From Mycolicibacterium mucogenicum DSM 44124 (GTDB lineage: Bacteria > Actinomycetota > Actinomycetes > Mycobacteriales > Mycobacteriaceae), in contig NZ_CP062008.1 of assembly GCF_005670685.2 (NCBI RefSeq), positions 4,154,001 to 4,218,000 of the forward strand: 64,000 nucleotides of DNA, given 5' to 3'. Below are positions 49,394 to 58,652 of the stretch, piece after piece. The number at the start of each line of letters is the position of its first letter. Position 1 is the stretch's first letter. Under the pieces are notes generated by a model. The model saw nothing but the letters and a program-made list of their open reading frames with translations, was not told the DNA's origin and made no database searches. The position numbers and the translations under genes are program-made.

Positions 49394-50863
49394 GTGCCAG
49401 GTCGACTGTTCCGCATCCTCGCCGTCATGACGACGGTGCTCGTGATGGTGGGCACCGGCGTGGCCTGGAGCAGCCTGCGTTCGCTGGAATCGGGCATCAA
49501 CCGCATCAGCACCGCGGCCCTCGGCGGCGGGGGCGACGACGGCGCCGTCGACATCCTCCTGGTGGGTATGGACAGCCGCACCGATGCGCACGGAAATCCC
49601 TTGTCAGAGGACGAACTCGCGACGCTACGAGCCGGTGACGACGTGTCCACCAACACCGACACCATCATCCTGGTGCGCATCCCCAACAACGGGCGCTCGG
49701 CCACCGCCATCTCCATCCCGCGCGACTCCTATGTGCAGGCGCCCGGGCTGGGCAAGACCAAGATCAACGGCGTCTTCGGTCAGGTGAAGCTCGAGAAGAT
49801 GAAGGAACTCGTCGAGGAGCAGGGCGAGGACGCCGCCACCGCCGAGCCGAAAGCCGTAGAGGCCGGCCGCGAAGCGCTCATCAAAACCGTGGCAAAGCTC
49901 ACAGGCGTGACCGTCGATCACTACGCCGAAGTCGGGTTGCTCGGCTTCGCGTTGATCACCGACGCCCTCGGCGGCGTCAACGTGTGTCTGAAGAACGCCG
50001 TCGACGAACCGTTGTCGGGCGCCAACTTCCCGGCCGGCTGGCAGAAACTCAACGGCCCGCAGGCCCTGAGCTTCGTGCGGCAGCGTCACGATCTGCCCCG
50101 CGGCGACCTGGACCGCGTGACCCGCCAGCAGGTGTTCATGGCGTCGCTCGCGCACGACATCATCTCCGGGCAGACCCTGTCCAGCCCCAGCACCCTGAGT
50201 CGGCTCCGGAACGCCGTGCAGCGCTCGGTCGTGCTGTCCGACGGTTGGGACATCATGGATTTCGTCCAGCAGATGCAGAAGCTGGCGGGCGGCAACGTCG
50301 CGTTCGCCACCATCCCCGTGCTCGCCGAGGACGGCTGGAGCGACGACGGCACCCAGAGCGTCGTGCGTGTCGACCCGGCACAGGTGCAGCAATGGGTGGC
50401 CGGTCTGCTGCAGGACCAGGCCGAGGGCAAGACCGAAAAACTCGCGTACACCCCCGGCAACACCACCGTCGACGTCGTCAACGACAGTGACATCAACGGA
50501 CTGGCTGCGGCGGTGTCGGAGGTCCTGACCGAAAAAGGCTTCGTCGCAGGCAAAATCGGCAACAACGAGGCCGACCATGTGCCGTCGAGCCAGATCCAGG
50601 CCGCCAAGTCGGACGATCTCGGGGCGAAGGCCATCGCCGAGCAACTGGGCAATCTGCCGGTGGTGGAGAACGCCTCGGTGCCGAGCGGCGCGGTCCGGGT
50701 CGTGCTCGCGCACGACTACGCGGGCCCCGGCTCCGGCCTGGAGGGCGGCAGCCACACCGTGACCCAATCGTCTGCCGACACCAGCGATTCCGGCTCGAGC
50801 ACCCCGGTCCCGCCGTCGCCCATCATCACCGCGGGCGCGGCCGACCCGAAGTGCGTGGACTGA
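49394..50863 (+). CDS. lcp1: LytR-CpsA-Psr family arabinogalactan-peptidoglycan ligase Lcp1
   Basis: 489 residues. One N-terminal transmembrane helix (about 7-27). The LCP domain carries VGMDSRTD near 57, the arginine motif ISIPRDSYVQ near 110-119 and a KINGVFG segment near 125. The LytR_C domain occupies roughly residues 355-450, and a Ser/Thr-rich tail ends the protein. Corresponds to Rv3267, the main ligase joining arabinogalactan to muropeptide. The gene is divergent from wbbL, which makes the linker. Confidence 0.93.
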   Translation: MPGRLFRILAVMTTVLVMVGTGVAWSSLRSLESGINRISTAALGGGGDDGAVDILLVGMDSRTDAHGNPLSEDELATLRAGDDVSTNTDTIILVRIPNNGRSATAISIPRDSYVQAPGLGKTKINGVFGQVKLEKMKELVEEQGEDAATAEPKAVEAGREALIKTVAKLTGVTVDHYAEVGLLGFALITDALGGVNVCLKNAVDEPLSGANFPAGWQKLNGPQALSFVRQRHDLPRGDLDRVTRQQVFMASLAHDIISGQTLSSPSTLSRLRNAVQRSVVLSDGWDIMDFVQQMQKLAGGNVAFATIPVLAEDGWSDDGTQSVVRVDPAQVQQWVAGLLQDQAEGKTEKLAYTPGNTTVDVVNDSDINGLAAAVSEVLTEKGFVAGKIGNNEADHVPSSQIQAAKSDDLGAKAIAEQLGNLPVVENASVPSGAVRVVLAHDYAGPGSGLEGGSHTVTQSSADTSDSGSSTPVPPSPIITAGAADPKCVD

Positions 50864-50865
50864 CC

Positions 50866-51582
50866 GTGACCAACCTGTCCAGCGCGATCCTCGACCCGCT
50901 GCTGCGCGACGACCCGGCCGGGCCGCGCATCACCTACTACGACGACGCCACCGGCGAGCGCATCGAGCTGTCCGCGGTGACGCTGGGCAACTGGGCCGCC
51001 AAGACCGCCAACCTGCTGCGTGACGAACTCGGCGCGGGTCCGGGCAGCCGGGTCGCGGTGCTGCTGCCCGCGCACTGGCAGACGGCGGGCGTGTTGTTCG
51101 GCATCTGGTACATCGGCGCGGAAGTGGTTGTCGGAGAACCGCTTCCGACGCAGTGCGACATCGCCCTGTGCACGGCCGACCGCGTCGACGCGGCCGACGA
51201 GACCGGCGCCGGCGAGGTCGTCGTGCTGTCGCTCGATCCGTTCGGCAAGCCCGTTCCCGACCTCCCGATCGGCGTCACCGACTACGCGACGTCCGTGCGG
51301 GTGCACGGCGATCAGATCGTGCCCGAACGCACCCCGGGTCCGGCGCTGGCGGGCCGCTCCGTCGACGACGTCCTCGCCCTGGCCCGAAACGATGCGGCGG
51401 CAAAGGGATTCACTGCCGGCACCCGGCTGCTGTCGACCGCCCCGTGGGGCACCCCCGACGAACTCGTCGCCAATCTGCTGGCGGTGTTCGCCGGCGGCGC
51501 CTCCCTGGTGCAGGTGGCCAACCCCGACGCGGGCGCGCTCGAGCGGCGCCGCGCGACGGAGAAGGTCACCGCCGACCTTTAG
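50866..51582 (+). CDS. TIGR03089-family short adenylate-forming-like protein (Rv3268)
   Basis: 238 residues from a GTG two bases after lcp1. The text reads like the N-terminal half of ANL acyl-CoA synthetases (WAAKTANLLRDELGAGPGSRVAVLLPAHW and following), but the adenylate-binding TSGTTG(L)PKG loop and the C-terminal lid are absent. Such short proteins are known as TIGR03089. The protein may not be catalytic, or may partner another enzyme. Coupled to lcp1 by position. Confidence 0.75.
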   Translation: MTNLSSAILDPLLRDDPAGPRITYYDDATGERIELSAVTLGNWAAKTANLLRDELGAGPGSRVAVLLPAHWQTAGVLFGIWYIGAEVVVGEPLPTQCDIALCTADRVDAADETGAGEVVVLSLDPFGKPVPDLPIGVTDYATSVRVHGDQIVPERTPGPALAGRSVDDVLALARNDAAAKGFTAGTRLLSTAPWGTPDELVANLLAVFAGGASLVQVANPDAGALERRRATEKVTADL

Positions 51583-51591
51583 CGCCTGACG

Positions 51592-52752
51592 TCAGCGCAG
51601 CAGGGCGCGGGACATCACGACCCGCTGAATCTGGTTGGTGCCCTCGTAGATCTGGGTGATCTTGGCGTCGCGCATCATGCGCTCCACCGGGAAATCGACG
51701 GTGTAACCGGCACCGCCGAACAACTGCACGGCGTTGGTGGTCACCTCCATGGCCACATCCGAGGCGAAACACTTGCTGGCCGCCGAGATGAAGCCCAGGT
51801 TGCCTTCACCGCGCTCGGCGCGCGCCGCGGCGTTGTAGACCATGAGACGGGCGGCCTCGGTCTTCATCGCCATGTCGGCGAGCATGAACTCGACCCCCTG
51901 GAACTGGCTGATGGACTTGCCGAACTGCTTGCGGTCCTTGGTGTACGCGATCGCGGCGTCCAGCGCGCCCTGCGCCACCCCGACGGCCTGCGCGCCGATG
52001 GTGGGACGGGTGTGGTCGAGCGTCGCCAGCGCGGTCTTGAAACCGGTGCCCGGCTCGCCGATGATGCGGTCTCCCGGAATGCGGCAGTTCTCGAAGTACA
52101 GCTCGACGGTCGGGCTGCCCTTGATGCCGAGCTTGCGCTCCTTCGGGCCGATGGTGAAGCCCTCGTCGTCGATGTGCACCATGAACGCCGAGATGCCGTT
52201 GGCGCCCTTGTCGGGGTCGGTCACCGCCATCACGGTGTACCACGTCGACTTGCCGCCGTTGGTGATCCAGGCCTTGGCGCCGTTGAGGATCCAGTCGTCA
52301 CCGTCGGCCTTGGCGCGCGTGCGCATCGCGGCGGCATCACTGCCGGCCTCGCGCTCGGACAGCGCGTACGACGCGAGCTTGCCGTCGACCAGGTCGGGCA
52401 GCACCTTGCGCTTCAGATCGTCGGAACCGCTCAGGATCAGGCCCATGGTGCCGAGCTTGTTGACCGCGGGGATCAGCGACGCCGACACGTCGACCCGGGC
52501 CACCTCTTCGATGACGATGCAGGCGGCCACCGAGTCCGCACCCTGGCCACCGAACTCCTCGGGCACGTGCACGGCGTTGAAACCGGACGCCGTCAGCGCG
52601 TCACTGGCCTCCTGAGGGAAGCGGGCCTGCTCGTCGACCTCGGCGGCGTACGGAGCGATCTCCTTCTCGGCCAGGGCCCGAATGGCGGCCCGGAGCTCCT
52701 GATGCTCTTCCGGCAGCTGAAACAGATCGAATGACGGGTTACCGATAGACAT
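51592..52752 (-). CDS. fadE25: Acyl-CoA dehydrogenase FadE25
   Basis: 386 residues. It oxidises acyl-CoA at C2-C3 with FAD. Signature AYALSEREAGSD near 130 and the catalytic glutamate in TQIYEGTNQIQRVVMSR near 365-381 are present; KRMITNGG-type loop (AKAWITNGGKSTWYTV) near 160. It matches Rv3274c. AAGGAG lies seven bases before the ATG at 52752. Five genes present in M. tuberculosis between Rv3268 and fadE25 (Rv3269-Rv3273) are not here. Confidence 0.93.
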   Translation of the reverse strand: MSIGNPSFDLFQLPEEHQELRAAIRALAEKEIAPYAAEVDEQARFPQEASDALTASGFNAVHVPEEFGGQGADSVAACIVIEEVARVDVSASLIPAVNKLGTMGLILSGSDDLKRKVLPDLVDGKLASYALSEREAGSDAAAMRTRAKADGDDWILNGAKAWITNGGKSTWYTVMAVTDPDKGANGISAFMVHIDDEGFTIGPKERKLGIKGSPTVELYFENCRIPGDRIIGEPGTGFKTALATLDHTRPTIGAQAVGVAQGALDAAIAYTKDRKQFGKSISQFQGVEFMLADMAMKTEAARLMVYNAAARAERGEGNLGFISAASKCFASDVAMEVTTNAVQLFGGAGYTVDFPVERMMRDAKITQIYEGTNQIQRVVMSRALLR

Positions 52753-52808
52753 TGATGGCTCCTTGCCTGCCCATGTGGCGAGATGCGGGTTGCTACTCGC
52801 CGGTAACT

Positions 52809-53633
52809 TTACCGCCCCTGACCCGACACCTTCTGCAGCCCACGGACCAACTCGCGGTAAGTGCGGTGATAGACGGTGCGCAACGTCTCGCTGCGGCGCA
52901 GCACGTCGACGGCCGTCACAGGGCCCAGCAGCAGCACCGGGTGCCCGGCGAAAACCGACGTGGTGTGCTGGATCCGCGACGAGCGGTGCGCCGCCGACTC
53001 CAGTTCGGCCTGGTAGTAGTCGCAGAACTCCGGCTGGGTGAAGAACACCTTGTTGAAGCCGATCGCGAACGGGGCCAGCCCGGCGCCGTCGTCGAGGTAC
53101 TTGAGCGTGCCCACCGCGACACCGGGCCAGAACTCGTTGAAGACGTCGTCGGCGATGACGATGCCGCCGTCGGCCAGGGTGGCCTCGGCGAGTTGCATGT
53201 CGCTGTAGACGATCTCCTCGGTGTGCCCACCGTCGACGCTGAAGAACCGGATGGGCCCGCCGGCCTCCTCCAGCAGCACCTCGGGCGTCAGCTTCGTGGA
53301 GTCGCCCTGGTGGATCACCACGCCGTCCATCGACGACCACACGTCGACGTTGCTGGTGAACTTCGCCAGATCACCGGCCCCGGAACCGTCGATGTTGAGG
53401 TCCTGGTCGCCGAAAATGTCGATGGCGACGGACTTTTCGTCGTCCCGCTGCAACAGGTTCAGGCCGATGAACAGCTTGCCGTGGTGTACACCGATCTCGG
53501 CGACCGCGCCGCCGACGGACCTGGCCCGCTGGGCCTCGTCCAGCGCACCGGCGACCAGGAGCACCTCAGGCTCCATGAATCCCGTGACGAGCTTGTGGCC
53601 GACGCTGCGGTACCGCGCGAATGAAGATTTCAT
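52809..53633 (-). CDS. Class I methyltransferase (Methyltransf_24 type)
   Basis: 274 residues. Motif I region GGAVAEIGVHHGKLFIGLNLL near 41-60 is a variant of E-(V/I)-G-x-x-x-G; an acidic residue ends beta-2 (VAIDIFGDQ) and the metal/active-site type DGGHTEE near 138 is as in class I enzymes with a Methyltransf_24 fold. Substrate unknown; related proteins act on sugars, rhamnolipids and polyketides. It lies 11 bases from purE on the same strand. M. tuberculosis does not have it here, as I remember. Confidence 0.75.
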   Translation of the reverse strand: MKSSFARYRSVGHKLVTGFMEPEVLLVAGALDEAQRARSVGGAVAEIGVHHGKLFIGLNLLQRDDEKSVAIDIFGDQDLNIDGSGAGDLAKFTSNVDVWSSMDGVVIHQGDSTKLTPEVLLEEAGGPIRFFSVDGGHTEEIVYSDMQLAEATLADGGIVIADDVFNEFWPGVAVGTLKYLDDGAGLAPFAIGFNKVFFTQPEFCDYYQAELESAAHRSSRIQHTTSVFAGHPVLLLGPVTAVDVLRRSETLRTVYHRTYRELVRGLQKVSGQGR

Positions 53634-53644
53634 CGATCGTGAGC

Positions 53645-54157
53645 TTACTTGCCCAGCAACCGATTACGCAGCGCCTCATCCTTGTCGAGCACCATCTGCT
53701 CCAGGTCCGCCTGGAACCGCTGCATCCGGGCCCGCAATCCGGCATCTGCCGACCCCAGGATGCGTACCGCCAGCAGGCCCGCGTTACGCGCGCCGCCGAT
53801 CGACACCGTGGCCACCGGAACGCCGGCGGGCATCTGCACGATCGACAGCAACGAGTCCATGCCGTCGAGACGGGCCAGCGGCACGGGCACACCGATCACG
53901 GGCAGCGGAGTGGCCGACGCCACCATGCCGGGCAGGTGCGCGGCGCCACCGGCGCCGGCGATGATCACCTCGACACCGCGGTCCGCGGCGGTCTTGGCGT
54001 AGTCGAGCATGCGCTGCGGGGTGCGGTGCGCCGACACCACGCCGACCTCGAACGGCACCTCGAACTCGGCGAGCGCGGTGGCCGCGTCCTCCATCACCGA
54101 CCAGTCGCTGTCACTGCCCATGATCAGGCCGACGCGCGGTCCCACCCGGTCACTCAT
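53645..54157 (-). CDS. purE: N5-carboxyaminoimidazole ribonucleotide mutase
   Basis: 170 residues from the ATG at 54157. It moves the carboxyl group of N5-CAIR to give CAIR in purine synthesis. [12 protein letters not shown] near 11-22 and [11 protein letters not shown] near 40-50 are the active-site motifs, with [12 protein letters not shown] near 75-86. Start overlaps the purK stop by eight bases. Corresponds to Rv3275c. Confidence 0.94.
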   Translation of the reverse strand: MSDRVGPRVGLIMGSDSDWSVMEDAATALAEFEVPFEVGVVSAHRTPQRMLDYAKTAADRGVEVIIAGAGGAAHLPGMVASATPLPVIGVPVPLARLDGMDSLLSIVQMPAGVPVATVSIGGARNAGLLAVRILGSADAGLRARMQRFQADLEQMVLDKDEALRNRLLGK

Positions 54158-55367
54158 GTCCACTCCATCCGTCGGTCCACTCAGCGTGCGACAACCAATG
54201 CGCGGCCCGCACGGCGCGCTCGCGTACGTCGGCCACGTAGTCCGGGTCATCGAGCGAGCCGCCCGGCGCGCCGACGATGTTGACGTGACCGATCTTCCGG
54301 CCGGGCCGCTCCCCCTTGCCGTACAGGTGCACCCGGGCCTCGGGCAGCCGGCCGAACAGGTGGTGCAGCCGCTCGTCCATCGACATCGCCGGCTGGACTG
54401 GCGCGCCCAGCACGTTGGCCATCACCGTCACCGGGGCCAGCGGCGCCGTCGACCCCAGCGGGTAATCCAGCACCGCGCGCAGATGCTGCTCGAACTGGCT
54501 GGTCGTCGCGCCGTCCATGCTCCAGTGCCCGGAGTTGTGCGGCCGCATGGCCAGCTCGTTGACCACCAGCGCGCCGTCGACCGTCTCGAAGAGCTCGACC
54601 GCCAGCACGCCGACCACACCGAGCTCATCGGCGATCCGCAGCGCGAGCTGTTCGGCCGCAGTCGCCACCGCGGGGTCCAGCTGCGGCGCGGGCGCGATCA
54701 CCTCGACGCAGATGCCGTCCTCCTGCACGGTGTGCACGACGGGCCACGCCGCGCCCTGCCCGAACGGCGAGCGCGCGACCAGCGCGGCCAGCTCGCGGCG
54801 CATGGCGACCTTCTCCTCCACCAGCACCGCGACGCCGGCGGCCAGATAGCCCTCGGCGGCGGCGCGGGCCTGCGCCACGTCGTCGGTCAGGGTGACGCCC
54901 TTGCCGTCATAGCCGCCCCGGCTGGCCTTCACCACGAGGCCGCCACCGACCTCGGCGGCGAGTTCGTCGATGGCATCGAGATCAGCGGTCGAGGCCACTT
55001 CCCGGTAGCGCGGCACCGGCGCACCGAGATCGGCCAGCCGGCGGCGCATCACCAGCTTGTCCTGGGCGTGCACCAGCGCCGCCGGCGGCGGGGCCACGTT
55101 GACCCCTTCCGCGACGAGGGTCTGCAGCAGCTCGGTCGGCACGTGCTCGTGATCGAACGTCAGGGCCGACGCACCTGCGGCGACCTGGCGCAATGCCTCG
55201 AGGTCGGTGTGCGAGCCCAGCACCACCGCGGGGCTCACCTGGGCGGCCGGCTCGTCGGCGGAAACTGCCAGTACCCGCAGGGTCTGGCCGAGCGCGATGG
55301 CGGCCTGGTGGGTCATGCGGGCCAGCTGGCCGCCACCGATCATTGCCACGACGGGGGGTTGCGTCAC
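54150..55367 (-). CDS. purK: N5-carboxyaminoimidazole ribonucleotide synthase
   Basis: 405 residues from a GTG at 55367. An ATP-grasp enzyme: [20 protein letters not shown] near 9-28, [12 protein letters not shown] near 170-181, and [24 protein letters not shown] near 270-293 (key VNExAxRPHNSGH). The GTG was chosen because the sequence from [13 protein letters not shown] is the usual N-terminus; longer forms run into low-complexity text. Corresponds to Rv3276c. Translationally linked to purE. Confidence 0.93.
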   Translation of the reverse strand: MTQPPVVAMIGGGQLARMTHQAAIALGQTLRVLAVSADEPAAQVSPAVVLGSHTDLEALRQVAAGASALTFDHEHVPTELLQTLVAEGVNVAPPPAALVHAQDKLVMRRRLADLGAPVPRYREVASTADLDAIDELAAEVGGGLVVKASRGGYDGKGVTLTDDVAQARAAAEGYLAAGVAVLVEEKVAMRRELAALVARSPFGQGAAWPVVHTVQEDGICVEVIAPAPQLDPAVATAAEQLALRIADELGVVGVLAVELFETVDGALVVNELAMRPHNSGHWSMDGATTSQFEQHLRAVLDYPLGSTAPLAPVTVMANVLGAPVQPAMSMDERLHHLFGRLPEARVHLYGKGERPGRKIGHVNIVGAPGGSLDDPDYVADVRERAVRAAHWLSHAEWTDGWSGHE

Positions 55368-55470
55368 GGCGCCTAGTTTGTCACGCACCCGGGGTGTCCC
55401 CCGAATCTGCCTATGCCGACTAGCTACCACCCGCTACCTGCACGGGTACGTGAAATGCAGGTCGTTTCCG

Positions 55471-55476
55471 TAAACT
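55471..55476 (+). promoter_or_regulatory. Leaderless-type -10 of the GtrA-family gene
   Basis: TAAACT at 55471-55476, eight bases before the ATG at 55485; supports the chosen start. Confidence 0.45.
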
Positions 55477-55484
55477 GGCCGCTT

Positions 55485-56099
55485 ATGTCGTTCACCGAGG
55501 CCACCATCGCGCGGCTCCCGCGAGTGATCCGGCCGTTTGCCGAGCGGCATCACGAGCTCATCAAGTTCGCCATTGTCGGCGCCACGACGTTCGTCATCGA
55601 CTCGGGCATCTTCTACACCCTCAAGCTCACGGTGCTCGAGCCCAAGCCGGTGACCGCCAAGATCATCGCCGGCATCGTCGCGGTGATCGCGTCGTACGTG
55701 CTGAACCGTGAATGGAGCTTCCAGAACCGCGGTGGCCGGCTTCGTCACCACGAGGCACTGCTGTTCTTCGCCGTCAGTGGCGTCGGCGTGCTGCTGAGCA
55801 TGGCCCCGCTGTGGGTGTCCAGCTACGTACTGCAGCTGCGCCAGCCCAACGTGTCGCTGACCATCGAGAACATCGCCGACTTCCTGTCGGCGTACATCAT
55901 CGGCAACCTGCTGCAGATGGCGTTCCGCTTCTGGGCGTTCCGGCGCTGGGTGTTCCCCGACGAGATGGCCAAGCACGCCCCCGACATGACGCTCGAGGCG
56001 ACGATCACCGCCGGTGGTTTCGCCGAGGCCTACGACGAACTCGGCGACGACCCTCAGCTGGGCGACTCCTCGGAACCCAAGGTGTCGAAGACTTCGTGA
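55485..56099 (+). CDS. GtrA-family membrane protein (Rv3277)
   Basis: 204 residues with four hydrophobic segments at about 27-47, 60-78, 95-115 and 140-158, as in GtrA. The pattern KFAIVGATTFVIDSGIFY and ASYVLNREWSF, then AFRFWAFRRWVF, is characteristic. GtrA-type proteins are thought to move lipid-linked sugars across the membrane. The gene converges on and overlaps the PH-domain gene by 46 bases. Confidence 0.85.
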   Translation: MSFTEATIARLPRVIRPFAERHHELIKFAIVGATTFVIDSGIFYTLKLTVLEPKPVTAKIIAGIVAVIASYVLNREWSFQNRGGRLRHHEALLFFAVSGVGVLLSMAPLWVSSYVLQLRQPNVSLTIENIADFLSAYIIGNLLQMAFRFWAFRRWVFPDEMAKHAPDMTLEATITAGGFAEAYDELGDDPQLGDSSEPKVSKTS

Positions 56100-56572
56100 T
56101 ACAGCAGCGAGTGGACCTGCTCCACCCGCGGAATGTCATGGAATTCCAGGGGATCCTGCGACGCCGACTCGATGATCAGCGTGCCGGTGCGCAGTATCCG
56201 GTCCAGTAGCTGGTGCCGGAACTCCACACTGTTGATACGTGCCAGCGGAATGTCGATACCGGACCGCGTCAGCACGCCGCGCCGGAACATCACCCGCCGA
56301 TCGGTGATCACGAAATGCGTTGACCGCCAATTCAGGAACGGCCAGACGGTGAGCCAGCCGATCACCACGAGCCAGACCACACCGATCACCGCGAAGATGA
56401 TGTTCTTGGCGTTCGAATCCCAGTTCGTGTGATTGACCACCGCCGCGACGAACGCCGCCAGCGCCGTCCCGGCCAGCAGCACCAGCACCGGCCCGATCAG
56501 TCGCTTCCAGTGCGGGTGCCGATGCAGCACAACATGTTCGTCGGCCGCCAGCACGTTGTCCGGGTAACCCAT
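56054..56572 (-). CDS. PH-domain (bPH2) membrane protein (Rv3278c)
   Basis: 172 residues. Two hydrophobic segments at about 26-46 and 60-80, then a bPH2-type domain with THFVITDRRVMFRRGVLTRSGIDIPL near 85-110 (shown by key residues VITDRRVMFRRG) and DIPLARINSVEF. C-terminal tail is acidic. Role not known; such proteins sit in the membrane with the domain in the cytosol. The 3' end overlaps the GtrA gene by 46 bases. Confidence 0.83.
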   Translation of the reverse strand: MGYPDNVLAADEHVVLHRHPHWKRLIGPVLVLLAGTALAAFVAAVVNHTNWDSNAKNIIFAVIGVVWLVVIGWLTVWPFLNWRSTHFVITDRRVMFRRGVLTRSGIDIPLARINSVEFRHQLLDRILRTGTLIIESASQDPLEFHDIPRVEQVHSLLYHEVFDTLGSEESPS

Positions 56573-56592
56573 ACCCAGACTCTAGGCGGTGC

Positions 56593-57396
56593 TCAATCGG
56601 TGGCGGGCCGCAAATGGACGACGTCACCCGCCGAGACGGCTACCGGTCCGTCGGCCGAATCGATCACCAGCGCACCACCGGCGTCGATTTCGGTCGCCTG
56701 CCCGACCACCTCACGCCCGCCGGGCAATTCGGCCCGCACCGACTGCCCGAGGGTGGCGCTGTGCTTGCGGTAGATGGCCAGCAGCTCGACGTTCCCGCCC
56801 GCGCGCCACTCGGCGATCCGCGCGTGCAGGCGGTTCAGCAGCGCCACCGCCAGCTGCTGCCGATCCGGTTGTGCCACACCGAGACTCAACAGCGAGACGG
56901 CCACCGGGTCGGGCAGTTCGTCGGCGGCGAGCGACACGTTCAGCCCGATCCCGACGACGATGACGGGCGCCCCGCCGCCCGGTGCCGCGACCTCGGCGAG
57001 AATCCCCGCCAGCTTGCCGGTGCCCACCAGCACGTCGTTGGGCCACTTGAGTGCGGCCTGCACGCCGGCCACCTCGGCGACGGCCTCGACGACAGCCACC
57101 CCCGCCGCCAGCGACAGCAGGCCCCAGGTTTCGCTCGGCACGTCGGTGGTGTCCACCGCGATCGACACCAGAATCTGCGACCGCGGCACCGCCGTCCAGG
57201 TGCGGCCCTGGCGGCCGCGTCCCGCGGTCTGGTCCTCGGTGAACAGGGCCACGCCCGCGACGTTCTCGCCGGACTGTGCCCGCGCCGCCAGATCGGCGTT
57301 GGTGGAACCGGTTTCGGCCACCACCTCGACCCGCCAGCCGTCGCCGACGGACGCCTGGATCGCCGCGGCGTCCAGCGGCAGCAGCTCAGCAGTCAT
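56593..57396 (-). CDS. birA: Biotin--[acetyl-CoA-carboxylase] ligase
   Basis: 267 residues, group I (no N-terminal DNA-binding domain). It joins biotin to the carboxylase BCCP. Motifs TGSTNADLAARA near 29-40, TAGRGRQGRTW near 58-68 (the GRGRxGR loop), KWPNDVLVG near 118-126 and KLAGILAE near 130. It matches Rv3279c. The start overlaps the end of the downstream-strand lipase gene by 11 bases. Confidence 0.93.
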   Translation of the reverse strand: MTAELLPLDAAAIQASVGDGWRVEVVAETGSTNADLAARAQSGENVAGVALFTEDQTAGRGRQGRTWTAVPRSQILVSIAVDTTDVPSETWGLLSLAAGVAVVEAVAEVAGVQAALKWPNDVLVGTGKLAGILAEVAAPGGGAPVIVVGIGLNVSLAADELPDPVAVSLLSLGVAQPDRQQLAVALLNRLHARIAEWRAGGNVELLAIYRKHSATLGQSVRAELPGGREVVGQATEIDAGGALVIDSADGPVAVSAGDVVHLRPATD

Positions 57397-58615
57397 TGGT
57401 TACCTTCTTCCCGGCGAACCGATCCGCCATCCAGTCGAGCATCTCCTGCGCCGCGGGCGGGTTGTGGCCACCCCGCGGGTCGAACTCCGTCGTCACCGTG
57501 CCACCGAGCGAACACGCGCGCCCGACGGCCGCCTTCGTCCACGTGGAATCGATGAAGGGGTCCTGACCGCCGTACCAAACGTACAGCGGCGCGGTCAGCC
57601 GTCGCTGCGGAATTGCCCACGCCTGCAAGTGATCCTGCAGCCGCTGGGCCGCATCCGGCGAAACCGGGAGGAAGTCGCGCGGCCCGAGTTGCCCGGCGGC
57701 GACGGCCCGTTTGTAGGCCGCGCCCGCGCTGCAGTCCGTCAGCACGTTCCAGTATCGCGAGGCACCGCCGTGCCGGTAGTCGTCGCGGTTCAGGTCGGGG
57801 TGCAGCCGGGCCAGTGATTCGATCAGCGCCTGCAGCACCGGTCGCTGCTCGCTGGTCAGTGTGCCCGTCTGCGATTTCGCCACCAGGCCGCTGATGTCAG
57901 CGGCGGGCGCAATCGCGACCGCGCCGACCAGCTTCAGGTCCGGCGCGTAGGGCTCGGCCTGTTCGTCGGCGGCCCACGCCGCGGCGCCACCCTGGGAGTC
58001 GCCGAACGCCGCCCACGTCGTCGAGACGTCACCGAAGACATGCCGCGCGGCGCGGACCGCGTCGATCAGGTTGAGACCGGCGGTGCGGGCGTCGGAGTAC
58101 GGGTGTACGCCCTTGACGCCAAGCCCCTGGTAGTCCGGCAGCGCGACGGCATAGCCGAGATTGACGACGACCTTTGCGATGGGCAGCAGGTTCATCAGCG
58201 TCGGCGACAGCGACGGCCCGCAGTTGTTGTCGATGCCCAGGGTGCCGTGGCCCAGGGCCACCACCGGCCAGCCGTCCTTGGGTGCCCGACCCAGCGGAGT
58301 GAGCACCGCGCCCGAGACGACGGTCTGCGTGCCGGTGTCACCCGAGGTGGAGCGGTACACCACGCGGGCGGCGCGCATCCCCTGGCCGTTGAAGGTACTG
58401 GTGACGCCCGGCATGGTCGTCGCCGACAGGAGGGTGCCCGGACCCGAGCCGGCGAGATCGGCCGAACCGATCGGCTCGGGCGCGCCGGACAGCGGGATGA
58501 ACATGTCCAGGGTCTTGGAGGCCGCGATCAGGGCCAGCGGCCGCAGGTAGGTCGCGGCGGTGAGACCACCGACGACCAGGACGGCCACCACTATCCACGG
58601 CAGGGCTTTACGCAT
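57386..58615 (-). CDS. Secreted lipase (LIP family), copy 1
   Basis: 409 residues from the ATG at 58615 (a GTG one codon earlier is possible). An N-terminal hydrophobic anchor (about 6-26). The alpha/beta hydrolase core has ALGHGTLGIDNNC near 126, PDYQGLGVKGVHPY near 162 and the nucleophile AFGDSQGGAAAWAAD near 210-224; a late GGHNPPA histidine completes the triad. The text is typical of the secretory lipase/triacylglycerol lipase family (as in Candida-type LIP). It is a paralogue of the gene at 61720. Overlaps birA start by 11 bases. Role in trimming a surface lipid is inferred. Confidence 0.82.
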   Translation of the reverse strand: MRKALPWIVVAVLVVGGLTAATYLRPLALIAASKTLDMFIPLSGAPEPIGSADLAGSGPGTLLSATTMPGVTSTFNGQGMRAARVVYRSTSGDTGTQTVVSGAVLTPLGRAPKDGWPVVALGHGTLGIDNNCGPSLSPTLMNLLPIAKVVVNLGYAVALPDYQGLGVKGVHPYSDARTAGLNLIDAVRAARHVFGDVSTTWAAFGDSQGGAAAWAADEQAEPYAPDLKLVGAVAIAPAADISGLVAKSQTGTLTSEQRPVLQALIESLARLHPDLNRDDYRHGGASRYWNVLTDCSAGAAYKRAVAAGQLGPRDFLPVSPDAAQRLQDHLQAWAIPQRRLTAPLYVWYGGQDPFIDSTWTKAAVGRACSLGGTVTTEFDPRGGHNPPAAQEMLDWMADRFAGKKVTNDC

Positions 58616-58652
58616 CACTGGGGATTATTCACCGGCGGTCGCCCGCCCGGGC

